DNA from: Acidimicrobiaceae bacterium
GTDB taxonomy: Bacteria > Actinomycetota > Acidimicrobiia > Acidimicrobiales > RAAP-2
Assembly: GCA_025350565.1 (NCBI GenBank)
Contig: JANXXO010000021.1
Location: forward strand, 1-34,655
DNA length: 34,655 bases
Reading direction: 5' to 3'
Position 1 is the stretch's first letter, and every line of letters begins with the position of its first letter. Made by a program: the position numbers and the translations under genes. Below, piece after piece: positions 15,841 to 23,855 of the stretch. The notes beneath the pieces are model-generated. The model saw nothing but the letters and a program-made list of their open reading frames with translations, was not told the origin of the DNA and did not search any database.

Positions 15841-16764
15841 ATGATAAAAATCGACCATCTGACAAAGCGCTACACCTCCACGGTGGCCGTCGATGATCTG
15901 GACTTTGAAGTGCAGCCCGGCGTGGTGACGGGATTCCTCGGTCCGAATGGTTCGGGAAAATCGACGACCATGCGCATCATTTTGGGGCTGGACCTGCCTT
16001 CCAAGGGTCAGGCCACCATCAACGGCAAGCGCTACGCCGATCTGAAGTCGCCGCTACGCGAAGTAGGCGCCTTGCTCGACGCGAAGGCCGTCCATCCCGG
16101 TCGTACGGCGCGCAATCACTTGCGATCACTCGCCGCCTCGAACCAAATCAAGAAGTCACGAGTTGACGAAGTGTTGGAGTTCGTCGGTATCAGTTCGGTC
16201 GCTACGAAGAAGGTCGGCACCTTCTCGCTCGGCATGAGTCAGCGCCTAGGCATCGCCGGGGCGCTGCTGGGCGATCCGGGCGTCTTGCTCTTTGACGAGC
16301 CGGTCAATGGCCTCGACCCCGAAGGCATCCGGTGGATCCGCGACTTTTTCCGCACGTTGGCCAATGAAGGTCGCACCGTCTTCGTCAGTTCGCACCTGAT
16401 GAGTGAGATGGCCGTCAGCGCCGATCAAATCGTCGTCATTGGGCGTGGGCGATTCATCACCTCGGGTTCGGTTGACGACCTCACCAAGACGGCCGAAGGA
16501 TCGGTGCTGGTGCGAGGATCCGACCACGCTCTCTTGGCAACGGTCTTGGCCGCTCAGCACGGCCTCGTCCACGACAGCAACGACCTCGGCCTCACAGTGG
16601 GAGGGCTCACCTCCGATCAGATTGGAACGATCGCCTACGACGCCGGCATCACCTTGTTCGAACTGACGCCCCAGCGAGCTTCCCTCGAAGAGGTCTTCAT
16701 GGACCTCACGGCGGACTCGCTCGAATTTGGAGCGCGCGCGCCCACCCCCGGAGCCACCACGTGA
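15841..16764 (+). CDS. ABC exporter ATP-binding protein (BcrA-like)
   Basis: This ATPase subunit powers the membrane protein encoded next. The 307 residues contain Walker A GPNGSGKST (about 35-43), signature FSLGMSQRLGIA and Walker B LLFDEPVNGLDPEG, followed by the H-loop SSHLMSEM. The C-terminal extension of about 90 residues is typical of bacitracin/antibiotic-type ABC-2 exporters. The signature LGMSQ (usual LSGGQ) is the common form in this subfamily. The stop overlaps the permease GTG (GTGA), so the two are made together. The substrate is unknown. Confidence 0.93.
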   Translation: MIKIDHLTKRYTSTVAVDDLDFEVQPGVVTGFLGPNGSGKSTTMRIILGLDLPSKGQATINGKRYADLKSPLREVGALLDAKAVHPGRTARNHLRSLAASNQIKKSRVDEVLEFVGISSVATKKVGTFSLGMSQRLGIAGALLGDPGVLLFDEPVNGLDPEGIRWIRDFFRTLANEGRTVFVSSHLMSEMAVSADQIVVIGRGRFITSGSVDDLTKTAEGSVLVRGSDHALLATVLAAQHGLVHDSNDLGLTVGGLTSDQIGTIAYDAGITLFELTPQRASLEEVFMDLTADSLEFGARAPTPGATT

Positions 16765-17555
16765 GCGACGCATCGTTGGGCGCCTCCACGCGCGCCGAGT
16801 GGATCAAGTTTCGAACGGTTCGATCCTCGACCTGGGGTGTCATTACGACGGTCGTACTCATGATCGGGCTCGGCGCCTTGTTTGCGGTGCTGACCAGAAC
16901 CCACTGGAATCAACTGTCACCCCTGCGCGTAGCCACCTTCGATCCCGTGTCCAACAGCATGGGCGGCATTCTTCTGGCGCAGTTCGCGGTCGGGGTGATT
17001 GGTGCCATGTTCATCACCAGTGAGTTCACCTCGGGATCGATCCGCACCACCTTGAGTGCCGTCCCGAAGCGAGCGCGACTGTTGGCGAGCAAGATGGTGG
17101 TGCTGTTCGCCAGCATGGTGCTCGTGGGTGAGATCGTGTGCTTCAGCGCCTTTCTCATCGGACAGCGAATCTACGTCGGCGTGGTCCCTACCGCGTCCCT
17201 GGACAACACCACGGTCCTTCGTTCCGTCGTGCTGGCGGGCGTCTATCTCGCCCTGTTGACCCTTTTCGGTTTTGCCCTCGGCGTGATCTTTCGCCACAGC
17301 GCCACGACGATTTCGGTCTACGTGGGTCTCTTGCTCATCGCGCCCCTCATCATCTTCTTCCTGCCTCAGAGCTGGCAGAACGACATCCAGCGCTTCGAGC
17401 CTTCCTCACTCGGCGCCGCCATGGAGTCGCCGTTGGCGCAGAGCAACTCCTTCGGTGCCTGGAGTGCCACGCTGGTCTTGCTGCTGTACGTGGCCGGGTT
17501 GACCGCTGTGGCCTTCGCGCTCTTTCAGCGTCGTGACGCGGGAGCCAATTCGTAG
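16761..17555 (+). CDS. ABC-2 type permease
   Basis: The 264-residue membrane protein starts with a cytoplasmic ASTRAEWIKFRTVRSSTWGV element typical of ABC-2 exporter permeases. It has about six hydrophobic segments, with a first large outside loop around residues 48-70 (TRTHWNQLSPLRVATFDP). FTSGSIRTTLSAVPKRARLLASKMVV after segment 2 is the usual conserved coupling region. The GTG start overlaps the ATPase stop. It probably forms a dimer with two ATPase subunits; the exported compound cannot be deduced. Confidence 0.9.
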   Translation: MSDASLGASTRAEWIKFRTVRSSTWGVITTVVLMIGLGALFAVLTRTHWNQLSPLRVATFDPVSNSMGGILLAQFAVGVIGAMFITSEFTSGSIRTTLSAVPKRARLLASKMVVLFASMVLVGEIVCFSAFLIGQRIYVGVVPTASLDNTTVLRSVVLAGVYLALLTLFGFALGVIFRHSATTISVYVGLLLIAPLIIFFLPQSWQNDIQRFEPSSLGAAMESPLAQSNSFGAWSATLVLLLYVAGLTAVAFALFQRRDAGANS

Positions 17556-17572
17556 CGCGTAGTTTTGGCGCC

Positions 17573-18262
17573 ATGGATCTTCTTGAGGCTCTTCGCACGA
17601 CCGGATCGGTACGGCACTTCACCGATCAACCGGTCTCCGACCAACTCGTCTTTGAGGTACTCGATGACGCACGCTTCGCTCCTTCCGGTGGCAATCGGCA
17701 GGCCTGGAGCGTGATCGTCGTGCACGATCACGCGCGTCGCCACGAGGTGGGCGCGCTCTACCTCGACGCGTGGCACGACTACGTAGGTCACGTGCTCGCC
17801 GGACTAGTCCCGTTCTCGCCGTTAGCCAGCCAAACTGACCGCGACCTCGCCTCATCGAAACGTGACGAGGCGATCGGCCTCGTGCAGCCAGAGGGCTTTC
17901 CCGAAAACCTGGCCCACGTGCCCGCCCTGCTCGTGGTGTGTGCCAATCTTCGCTACCTGGCCGCCACCGATCGCGACCTTGGGCGTTATCAAATCGCCGG
18001 CGGTGCCTCCATCTACCCATTCGTGTGGAGCATCGTGTTAGCGGCGCGAGCGCGGGGACTGGGTGGCGTCATGACAACCGTCGCCACCCGCAAGGAAACC
18101 GAACTTCGCGCGGTGCTCGATCTGCCCGACCACGTTGTCGTGGCGGCCGTCGTCGCCCTGGGCTACCCCCAAACGGTTCACACGAAGTTGCGCCGAAACA
18201 GTGTGGCGGACTTTGCGACGGTCGACTCGTTCGACGGTCCGGCGTTTAGTGCTTCGAGCTAA
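17573..18262 (+). CDS. nitroreductase family protein
   Basis: This is an FMN-dependent NAD(P)H oxidoreductase-fold protein. The 229 residues open with LLEALRTTGSVRHFTDQPVSDQLVFEVLDDARFAPSGGNRQAW, whose Arg and Ser-Gly-Gly-Asn contacts bind the FMN phosphate and ring. GLGGVMTTVATRKE near the C-terminus is the second FMN-binding stretch, and VVAAVVALGYP is the usual closing motif. The substrate may be a nitroaromatic, quinone or other electron acceptor. It begins 17 bases after the permease stop, so co-transcription is likely. Its stop overlaps the stop of the convergent CoA-transferase gene by four bases (CTAA/TTAG). Confidence 0.87.
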   Translation: MDLLEALRTTGSVRHFTDQPVSDQLVFEVLDDARFAPSGGNRQAWSVIVVHDHARRHEVGALYLDAWHDYVGHVLAGLVPFSPLASQTDRDLASSKRDEAIGLVQPEGFPENLAHVPALLVVCANLRYLAATDRDLGRYQIAGGASIYPFVWSIVLAARARGLGGVMTTVATRKETELRAVLDLPDHVVVAAVVALGYPQTVHTKLRRNSVADFATVDSFDGPAFSASS

Positions 18263-19416
18263 CTGCCAAATATCTCGTCGGTGTCCTCGCCCATCCGACG
18301 AGGTCCACGCCGCAGGGGCGGCCGCACGCCGTCAATGAGCAGCGGCGTGCGCATGCTCAACACCTCGCCCGCCGGAGTCGACATCGTTCCCACAAAATCA
18401 CCTCGCGAAATCTGTTCTTGGGCGAAGGCACCCGCGACGTCGAGGATGGGCGCGAACGGCACGCCCGAATGGCGCAGCGCCACCACCCATTCGTCGGTGG
18501 TGCGTTGGCGAAAGATTTCGTTCAACCGCTCGCGCAAGGCGTCACGGTCGGCGACGCGCGCAGTGTTGACGTGCCACTCCGCGCGCGCATTCAGGGCCGC
18601 GTCCCCCAGGACCTCCACCAGTTTTGCGTACTGAGCGTCGGTGCCGACTGCTAGCAACATAAAGCCGTCGGCCGTGGTGACGGGGCCGTAGGGCGTGATA
18701 CTCGGATGGTCGTTGCCGAGGCGCGTGGGACTCACGCCGGTCGCCAAATAGCCTTGCGCTTGGTTGATGAGCGCACTCATGGTCGACTCCAAGAGGGGGG
18801 CCTCGAAATGGCGTCCGGTCCGACCAGTCGCTCTGGCGAAGAGGCCGGCGACCAAGGCGACCGCACCATAAAGGCCCGTGACGACGTCGGCGATCGGAGC
18901 ACCGGCCTTGGTCGGCGGACCGTTTGCTTCACCAGTCACGCCCATGAGACCCGAACGGGCTTGCGCTAACAGGTCAAAGGAAGGAAGGTCCGCGACCGGT
19001 CCCCCCGACGTGGCCGGCGTCACGCTCACCCACACGCAGTCGGGGTTGCGTTCGCGCAATCGGGCAATCCCGAGGGAGCGGTACTGACTGGGCAAATAGT
19101 TCTCGATCACCCCGTCGGCCTGGGCAACCAGTTCGCCAATTCGATCGAAATCCTTTGCGTCACGAAGATCGGCGACGACGTTTCGACGGTGGCGGTTGAC
19201 CGCCAAGTAGTAGGTGGCGTCGTCGCCAAATCGAGGTGGAGCCAGCGAACGTACCGGGTCGCCTCCGCGACCTTCAACTTTGATGACGTCGGCACCGAGG
19301 TCACCGGCGATCATTGCCGCCAGCGGTCCCGCAAGCACCCTCGAGAGGTCGAGGACTCGTACGCCCTCCAAGGGAAGACCGGTGCCGACATTGGTCCGAT
19401 CGAGGTCCCACTTCAT
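18259..19416 (-). CDS. class III CoA-transferase (CaiB/BaiF family)
   Basis: Family III enzymes move CoA between carboxylic acids such as formyl/oxalyl, carnitine/crotonobetaine or bile-acid pairs. The 385-residue protein begins LEGVRVLDLSRVLAGPLAAMIAGDLGADVIKVE, the family's hallmark N-terminal motif, with GDPVR soon after. APIADVVTGLYGAVALVAGLFAR carries the aspartate expected to form the acyl-CoA anhydride. The acid substrate is unknown. The ATG shares a base with the stop of the importer ATPase (TGATG), so it is produced with the ABC transporter. This suggests that the imported compound, or a product of it, is the acid activated here (inference). Confidence 0.93.
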   Translation of the reverse strand: MKWDLDRTNVGTGLPLEGVRVLDLSRVLAGPLAAMIAGDLGADVIKVEGRGGDPVRSLAPPRFGDDATYYLAVNRHRRNVVADLRDAKDFDRIGELVAQADGVIENYLPSQYRSLGIARLRERNPDCVWVSVTPATSGGPVADLPSFDLLAQARSGLMGVTGEANGPPTKAGAPIADVVTGLYGAVALVAGLFARATGRTGRHFEAPLLESTMSALINQAQGYLATGVSPTRLGNDHPSITPYGPVTTADGFMLLAVGTDAQYAKLVEVLGDAALNARAEWHVNTARVADRDALRERLNEIFRQRTTDEWVVALRHSGVPFAPILDVAGAFAQEQISRGDFVGTMSTPAGEVLSMRTPLLIDGVRPPLRRGPRRMGEDTDEIFGS

Positions 19417-20180
19417 CAGAGGACTTTGGACAAGAACAGTTTCAGTCGCGCCGACGACGGCGTCGAGAGGACCATCCGCGGGTCACCCGACTCCTCAATG
19501 ACGCCCCCATCGAGGAAGTACACCGAGTTGGCCACCTCGCGCGCGAAGTTCATTTCGTGGGTGACGATAATCATCGTCATGCCACTTTGCGCAAGGTCCC
19601 TCATCACGTCAAGCACCTCACCCACCAGTTCGGGATCGAGCGCCGACGTTGGTTCATCAAAGAGCATCAACTTCGGTTCCATGGCGAGTGCTCTCGCGAT
19701 CGCGACGCGCTGCTGTTGGCCGCCCGAGAGTTGACTCGGATAGTGCTTCTCTTTATCCGCGAGACCAACTCGGGCGAGCAACTCACGGGCCTTGGTCTTA
19801 GCCACGTCGTCATTGACCCCCTTCACCTTCACCTGACCGATGGTGATGTTCTGGAGCACCGTTAAATGTTGAAAGAGATTGAATCGCTGGAAGACCATGC
19901 CGATTTGCGAACGTTCGTGACAGATTCGCTTATCGGTGAGCTCGTAGAGTTTGGCGCCGCGCGACTCGTAGCCCACGAGCTCACCATCCACTCGAAGTTC
20001 GCCCTTGTCGTGCTTCTCAAGGTGGTTGATACAGCGAAGTAACGTGCTCTTGCCCGAACCGGACGGTCCGATGAGACAGGTCACCTCGCCGCGCGCCACG
20101 GAGAGATCGACCCCTTTGAGGACTTCGACGCCGACGTAGGACTTGTGCACGCCCACCGCCTCGACCATGGCCACGCTCAT
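19416..20180 (-). CDS. polar amino acid ABC importer, ATP-binding protein
   Basis: The 254-residue ATPase is of the GlnQ/HisP class. It has Walker A GPSGSGKST at 38-46, the Q-loop region GMVFQRFNLFQHLTVLQN, signature LSGGQQQRVAIARAL, Walker B LMLFDEPTSALDPE and the H-loop IIVTHEM. These exact sequences are characteristic of importers for glutamine, glutamate, histidine, arginine, cystine and related opine-like compounds. The ATG overlaps the permease stop (ATGA), and its stop shares a base with the CoA-transferase start. Confidence 0.95.
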   Translation of the reverse strand: MSVAMVEAVGVHKSYVGVEVLKGVDLSVARGEVTCLIGPSGSGKSTLLRCINHLEKHDKGELRVDGELVGYESRGAKLYELTDKRICHERSQIGMVFQRFNLFQHLTVLQNITIGQVKVKGVNDDVAKTKARELLARVGLADKEKHYPSQLSGGQQQRVAIARALAMEPKLMLFDEPTSALDPELVGEVLDVMRDLAQSGMTMIIVTHEMNFAREVANSVYFLDGGVIEESGDPRMVLSTPSSARLKLFLSKVL

Positions 20181-21181
20181 CGCGGTGCGTCCGCCCCGGC
20201 GAATCGCGCCGTGTGGAACTTTGACAGAATCCCCTCCAGGTCGTCACGAATGCGCTGGATAGGCGTGGGCGGAGGGTTGCGCAACGCCCCCTTGGCGTAG
20301 TGACGCTCCAGGTAGAACTGACCGATCGAAAGAATCGTGGTCACGATGAGATACCAAAGACTCGCCGTTATGAGAAGGTCAATGGTCTTGAAGTTCGCGG
20401 CGCTGATATTGCCCGCCGCACCTAAGAGTTCGAACACGCCCACGGCGCTCGCCAACGACGTGGTCTTTAGCATCGAGATGACTTCGTTGCCTGTCGGAGG
20501 CAAGATGACCCTCATCGCCTGGGGTAAGACGATCAGGCGTAGGGTCTGACCGCGCGTCATGCCAATGGAGATGGCCGCTTCCGTCTGTCCCTCGTCGATG
20601 GCCAAGAGACCGGCGCGAACGATCTCCGAGAAATAGGCACCCTCGTTAAGACCAAAGGCGATGCACGCGGAACCGAAGGCCGTAATGGTCGTGCCGATGT
20701 TCAGCACGAAAAAGGTCACGTGGGTGAACGGCACTCCCACGCTGACTGCTGGGTACAGGGCGTTGAACGCGAACCAGAACAAGAGCTGGACGAGCACGGG
20801 CGTGCCGCGAAAGAACCACGTGTACGTCCACGCCGTCGACGAGAGCAGACGACTCTGCGAACGGCGCATGATGGCAATGACGACGCCGATCACAATGCCC
20901 ATGGCCATGGCGATGATGGTCAGCTCCAACGTCCGCACGAGACCTTGGAGTATCTCGGACGAAGTGAAGTAACGAAACACCACGTCCCAGCCGAAACGCC
21001 ATTCGTGCTGGCAGGACCGCACTGCGTTGCTGGTCGAACAGGTGAGAGGCGTGAAGGACGGCCTGGAGAACAACGTCTGCACGAACATCACCAGCAGCAC
21101 CACGACCACGACCATGCCAACCCAACGACCGTAATGACGAACGGGGACGACCTTGGCTGCGTCGTCCCCGTTTATCGTCAT
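20177..21181 (-). CDS. polar amino acid ABC importer, permease
   Basis: The 334-residue protein has an extra N-terminal membrane segment (about 20-38) followed by an outside loop with two cysteines (TCSTSNAVRSCQHEW). The HisM/GlnP-type core follows, with FFRGTPVLVQLLFW and the ATPase-contact motif EAAISIGMTRGQTLRLIVLPQAMRVILPPTGNE. It forms the channel for the ATPase and binding protein encoded on either side. About 50 hydrophilic residues follow the last segment. The gene starts 21 bases after the binding-protein stop and overlaps the ATPase start by four bases. Confidence 0.95.
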   Translation of the reverse strand: MTINGDDAAKVVPVRHYGRWVGMVVVVVLLVMFVQTLFSRPSFTPLTCSTSNAVRSCQHEWRFGWDVVFRYFTSSEILQGLVRTLELTIIAMAMGIVIGVVIAIMRRSQSRLLSSTAWTYTWFFRGTPVLVQLLFWFAFNALYPAVSVGVPFTHVTFFVLNIGTTITAFGSACIAFGLNEGAYFSEIVRAGLLAIDEGQTEAAISIGMTRGQTLRLIVLPQAMRVILPPTGNEVISMLKTTSLASAVGVFELLGAAGNISAANFKTIDLLITASLWYLIVTTILSIGQFYLERHYAKGALRNPPPTPIQRIRDDLEGILSKFHTARFAGADAPR

Positions 21182-21202
21182 GGTGAAGTTGTACTACCGA
21201 AC

Positions 21203-22087
21203 TTAGGAAATGGCTCCGTTAAGGATAATTTTCCCCGATCCCAAGGCTCCGCCTCCGACACCCCACTTGGCCAAGATGGCGTGGTACGTGCCGTTGGCAA
21301 TCAGCGTCTTGAGGGCCGCTTGAATGGCCTTGGAGAGGCCCTTGCCCGATGCGGTCTTGTTGGTGGCGATGCCGTAGGGAGCGACCTGAATCGCACTACC
21401 GACGACCTTGAACACGCCGCTGGAGGTCGAGGCAATGAAGCCGGCGATCTGGCTGTCGACGAATCCGAACGTGGCGTGACCGGCCTGGACCGCGAGGTTC
21501 GCTTCCGTCTGAGTCGTGAATGACGTCACGGTCATTTTCTTGTTCGCCGGACACGTCTTTGCGGTGGTGTTCGCATCGCTCTCTTCGACCGTGCCGGTTT
21601 CGACCGCGACCGACTGGCCACAGAAGCTCTTGAGTCCCGTGAACTTCACCGTCGAGGCCTTCAGCGCGTACACGCCTTCGCCGGCCTGGAAGTAGTCCAC
21701 GAAATTGACGCTCTTTTCGCGCTGTTTGGTGTCGGTGAACGACGAGTTACCTACCGCGTAGCGGCCCGAGTCAATACCGCCGATGATGCTGTCGAAACTC
21801 ACGTTGTTTTCGTTGACCTTGAGTCCGAGTGTCGCGCCGATGGCCTTCATCAGGTCGACGTCGAAACCAATCATGGTCGTTCCCTTGATGGACTCATCCG
21901 GTGGATAGGTGGCGTCGGTGGCCACTTGGAGCGTCTTGCCCTTGTAGGAGGCGGGAACCAACGCGGCGTCGGCGGCGTTGCGCTTGCCCGTGATGGTGCC
22001 GGCGCTGGCCGTCACGCTGCCGGCGAGCACCAGTGCGGCGACACCGCCTACGGCCAGCATCTGGCGAACTCGAATAAAACGTTGCAT
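21203..22087 (-). CDS. polar amino acid ABC importer, substrate-binding protein
   Basis: The 294-residue protein has a Sec signal (basic MQRFIRVRQ, then hydrophobic MLAVGGVAALVLAGSVTASAG), followed by a periplasmic-binding-protein type 2 domain starting LQVATDATYPPDESIKG and GFDVDLMKAIGATLGLKV, as in family 3 solute receptors. GRYAVGNSSFTDTKQREKSVNFVDYFQAGEGVYALK is the usual ligand-site stretch. There is no lipobox cysteine, which is unusual for a single-membrane organism that needs to tether the protein. GGGGAG precedes the ATG at 22087. The 98-base gap to the upstream exporter gene may hold its promoter. Confidence 0.93.
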   Translation of the reverse strand: MQRFIRVRQMLAVGGVAALVLAGSVTASAGTITGKRNAADAALVPASYKGKTLQVATDATYPPDESIKGTTMIGFDVDLMKAIGATLGLKVNENNVSFDSIIGGIDSGRYAVGNSSFTDTKQREKSVNFVDYFQAGEGVYALKASTVKFTGLKSFCGQSVAVETGTVEESDANTTAKTCPANKKMTVTSFTTQTEANLAVQAGHATFGFVDSQIAGFIASTSSGVFKVVGSAIQVAPYGIATNKTASGKGLSKAIQAALKTLIANGTYHAILAKWGVGGGALGSGKIILNGAIS

Positions 22088-22185
22088 GAAAACTCCCCTA
22101 TTTACCCTTCGACGAACTCGACGTCTGGCCTCCATTGATACCAGAAAACAGCTGGGCATTTGGAGCACCCGTTCCCGGACAACCA

Positions 22186-23733
22186 TCAGCCAGGTACCAG
22201 CTGGTGCGCGCCTCGAGGGGTGTGCGCCGGAAGATACACGTACACGGCGATCGCCACCACGATGGCCGTCGATGCCGCAACCAGGCATCCACGGTGCAGA
22301 CCATTCATGAAGGCCGCGGTCACGCGCGCGTCCACCGACCCTTGGACCGCCAACGGAAGGTGCGCCACGGTGGCCCGCGCGGCCTGCATCGAAGCCTGGG
22401 CGGCGTGCAACTGCGCCACGGTGAGACCGTGGCCGAGGAACGGTCGGAGCGCCTGTTGAACGCCCGGACCGAAGAGCGACGCAAAGACCGAACCGATGAT
22501 CGCCACCCCCATGGTGCCGCCGAGCTCGCGAGTCGTTTCGTTGCCGGCGGCGCCCGCACCGATCTGCTCGGGCATCAAGGACTCCATGGTGGCGGCCACC
22601 GACGGCGCGTTGACGAGTGAAAATCCGGTCGCCAGCGTGAGCATCGATCCAAGAATTGGTCCGGTGTAGGCGGCGCCGGCCGCCAAGGTGGACATCCAAG
22701 TGAGCGCACCGGCGGTAATGGCGAGGCCCAAGGGCACCACGACGCGCGGTCCGAGGCGAAGGGCCGCGCTGGCCGCGAGTGGTGTCGTCACCATGACGGC
22801 GAACGCAAAGGGCAGTGTGTGCACCCCGGCCGACAACGCGGAGTAGCCCCGCACGAGCTGAAAGTACTGCGTGACGAGGAAGATGAAGCCAAAGAGACAA
22901 AAAAAGTTGGTCGCCATGGCTCCCGCGCTTGCCGAAAAGGTTCGGTTCATGAAGATCCGCACGTCGAGCAACGGACCACTTCGCGCGAGCTCGTAGCGTG
23001 CGAAGCCGGTGAGCAGCATCACCGTGGCGCCGAACATGACGAGGGTGGGCGACGAGCGCCAACCCCATGACGGACCTTCGATGATCGCCAAGGTGAGGGT
23101 CGTTATGCCCGCCGTACCAAAAATGAGACCCCCGTAATCAACGGGTAGACGTTGTGGACTCGTCGATTCGGGCACCACCACATTGACGGCCACGAGTCCC
23201 ACCATGGCGATCGGCACGTTGACCAAGAAAATCGACCCGTACCAGAAGTGAGTGATGAGCGCGCCTCCGGCGATTGGACCGAGCGCGATGGCCATCCCCG
23301 TGGTGGCGCCCCAAATCCCGAACGCTTTCGCGCGTCCTCTCGGGTCATTGAACACCACCGTCAAGATGGAGAGCGTGGCGGGGAAAATGAACGCCGCGGC
23401 GGCCCCCATGAGCGCACGGGCCGTTAATAGGGTCTGCACGTTATGCGAGAACGCCGCCAACAACGAGAAGAGGGCAAAACAGACGAGGGCTATCTGCAAT
23501 ACCCGCTTGCGCCCGAGACGGTCCGAGAGCCCACCACCGGCCAAGAGAAGTCCCGCGAACGGAAGCGAGTATCCGTCCACGATCCACTGCAACGAGGAGT
23601 TCGAGGCGTGCAAATCCTTCGACAGCGTCGGCAGAGCGACGTTCACGATCGTGTTATCTACCACCACGAGGAAGACCGCTATGCACAGAACGAAGAGCAC
23701 CAACCATCGGCGTTCACCCACAATCGTCGGCAC
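22186..23733 (-). CDS. DHA2-family MFS drug exporter
   Basis: The 515-residue membrane protein is a second 14-segment-type exporter. It has VVDNTIVNVALPTLSKDLHASNSSLQWIVDGYSLPFAGLLLAGGGLSDRLGRKR at the start and the antiporter region GPIAGGALITHFWYGSIFLVNVPIA. It resembles QacA/EmrB-like actinobacterial exporters and differs clearly from the protein at 12627-14183, so the two are not a recent duplication. The start is GTG at 23733 behind a GGGGGG stretch. A dyad-symmetric site lies 22 bases upstream. Confidence 0.92.
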   Translation of the reverse strand: MPTIVGERRWLVLFVLCIAVFLVVVDNTIVNVALPTLSKDLHASNSSLQWIVDGYSLPFAGLLLAGGGLSDRLGRKRVLQIALVCFALFSLLAAFSHNVQTLLTARALMGAAAAFIFPATLSILTVVFNDPRGRAKAFGIWGATTGMAIALGPIAGGALITHFWYGSIFLVNVPIAMVGLVAVNVVVPESTSPQRLPVDYGGLIFGTAGITTLTLAIIEGPSWGWRSSPTLVMFGATVMLLTGFARYELARSGPLLDVRIFMNRTFSASAGAMATNFFCLFGFIFLVTQYFQLVRGYSALSAGVHTLPFAFAVMVTTPLAASAALRLGPRVVVPLGLAITAGALTWMSTLAAGAAYTGPILGSMLTLATGFSLVNAPSVAATMESLMPEQIGAGAAGNETTRELGGTMGVAIIGSVFASLFGPGVQQALRPFLGHGLTVAQLHAAQASMQAARATVAHLPLAVQGSVDARVTAAFMNGLHRGCLVAASTAIVVAIAVYVYLPAHTPRGAHQLVPG

Positions 23734-23755
23734 ATACCCCCCACTATGGACTTCG

Positions 23756-23773
23756 TTGTATACTAGTTATCAA
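23756..23773. promoter_or_regulatory. candidate operator dyad upstream of MFS exporter
   Basis: TTGTATACTAGTTATCAA is an 18-base imperfect palindrome centred on CTAG. The outer TTG/CAA and the central ACTAGT are symmetric (12 of 18 positions), while the two flanking triplets are not. On the minus strand it overlaps a possible -10 (TATACA). The length and form resemble sites of MarR-, TetR- or PadR-type repressors that often control drug exporters (known of those families; assignment here is inference). It lies in the otherwise featureless 122-base gap between the exporter and the sulfatase gene. No regulator gene is adjacent. Confidence 0.4.
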
Positions 23774-23855
23774 ATCACTTCGGCACCGTCATTCGCCCTA
23801 GCCGAACACTGTCGACATTAATCAAGTGACGGCCAGCGCGCCGGGACTCGGATCG

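Noticed and set aside
12627-23733. Two DHA2 exporters as a tandem duplication
   Set aside because: The two proteins differ throughout and have distinct termini, so they are separate family members and not a recent copy.
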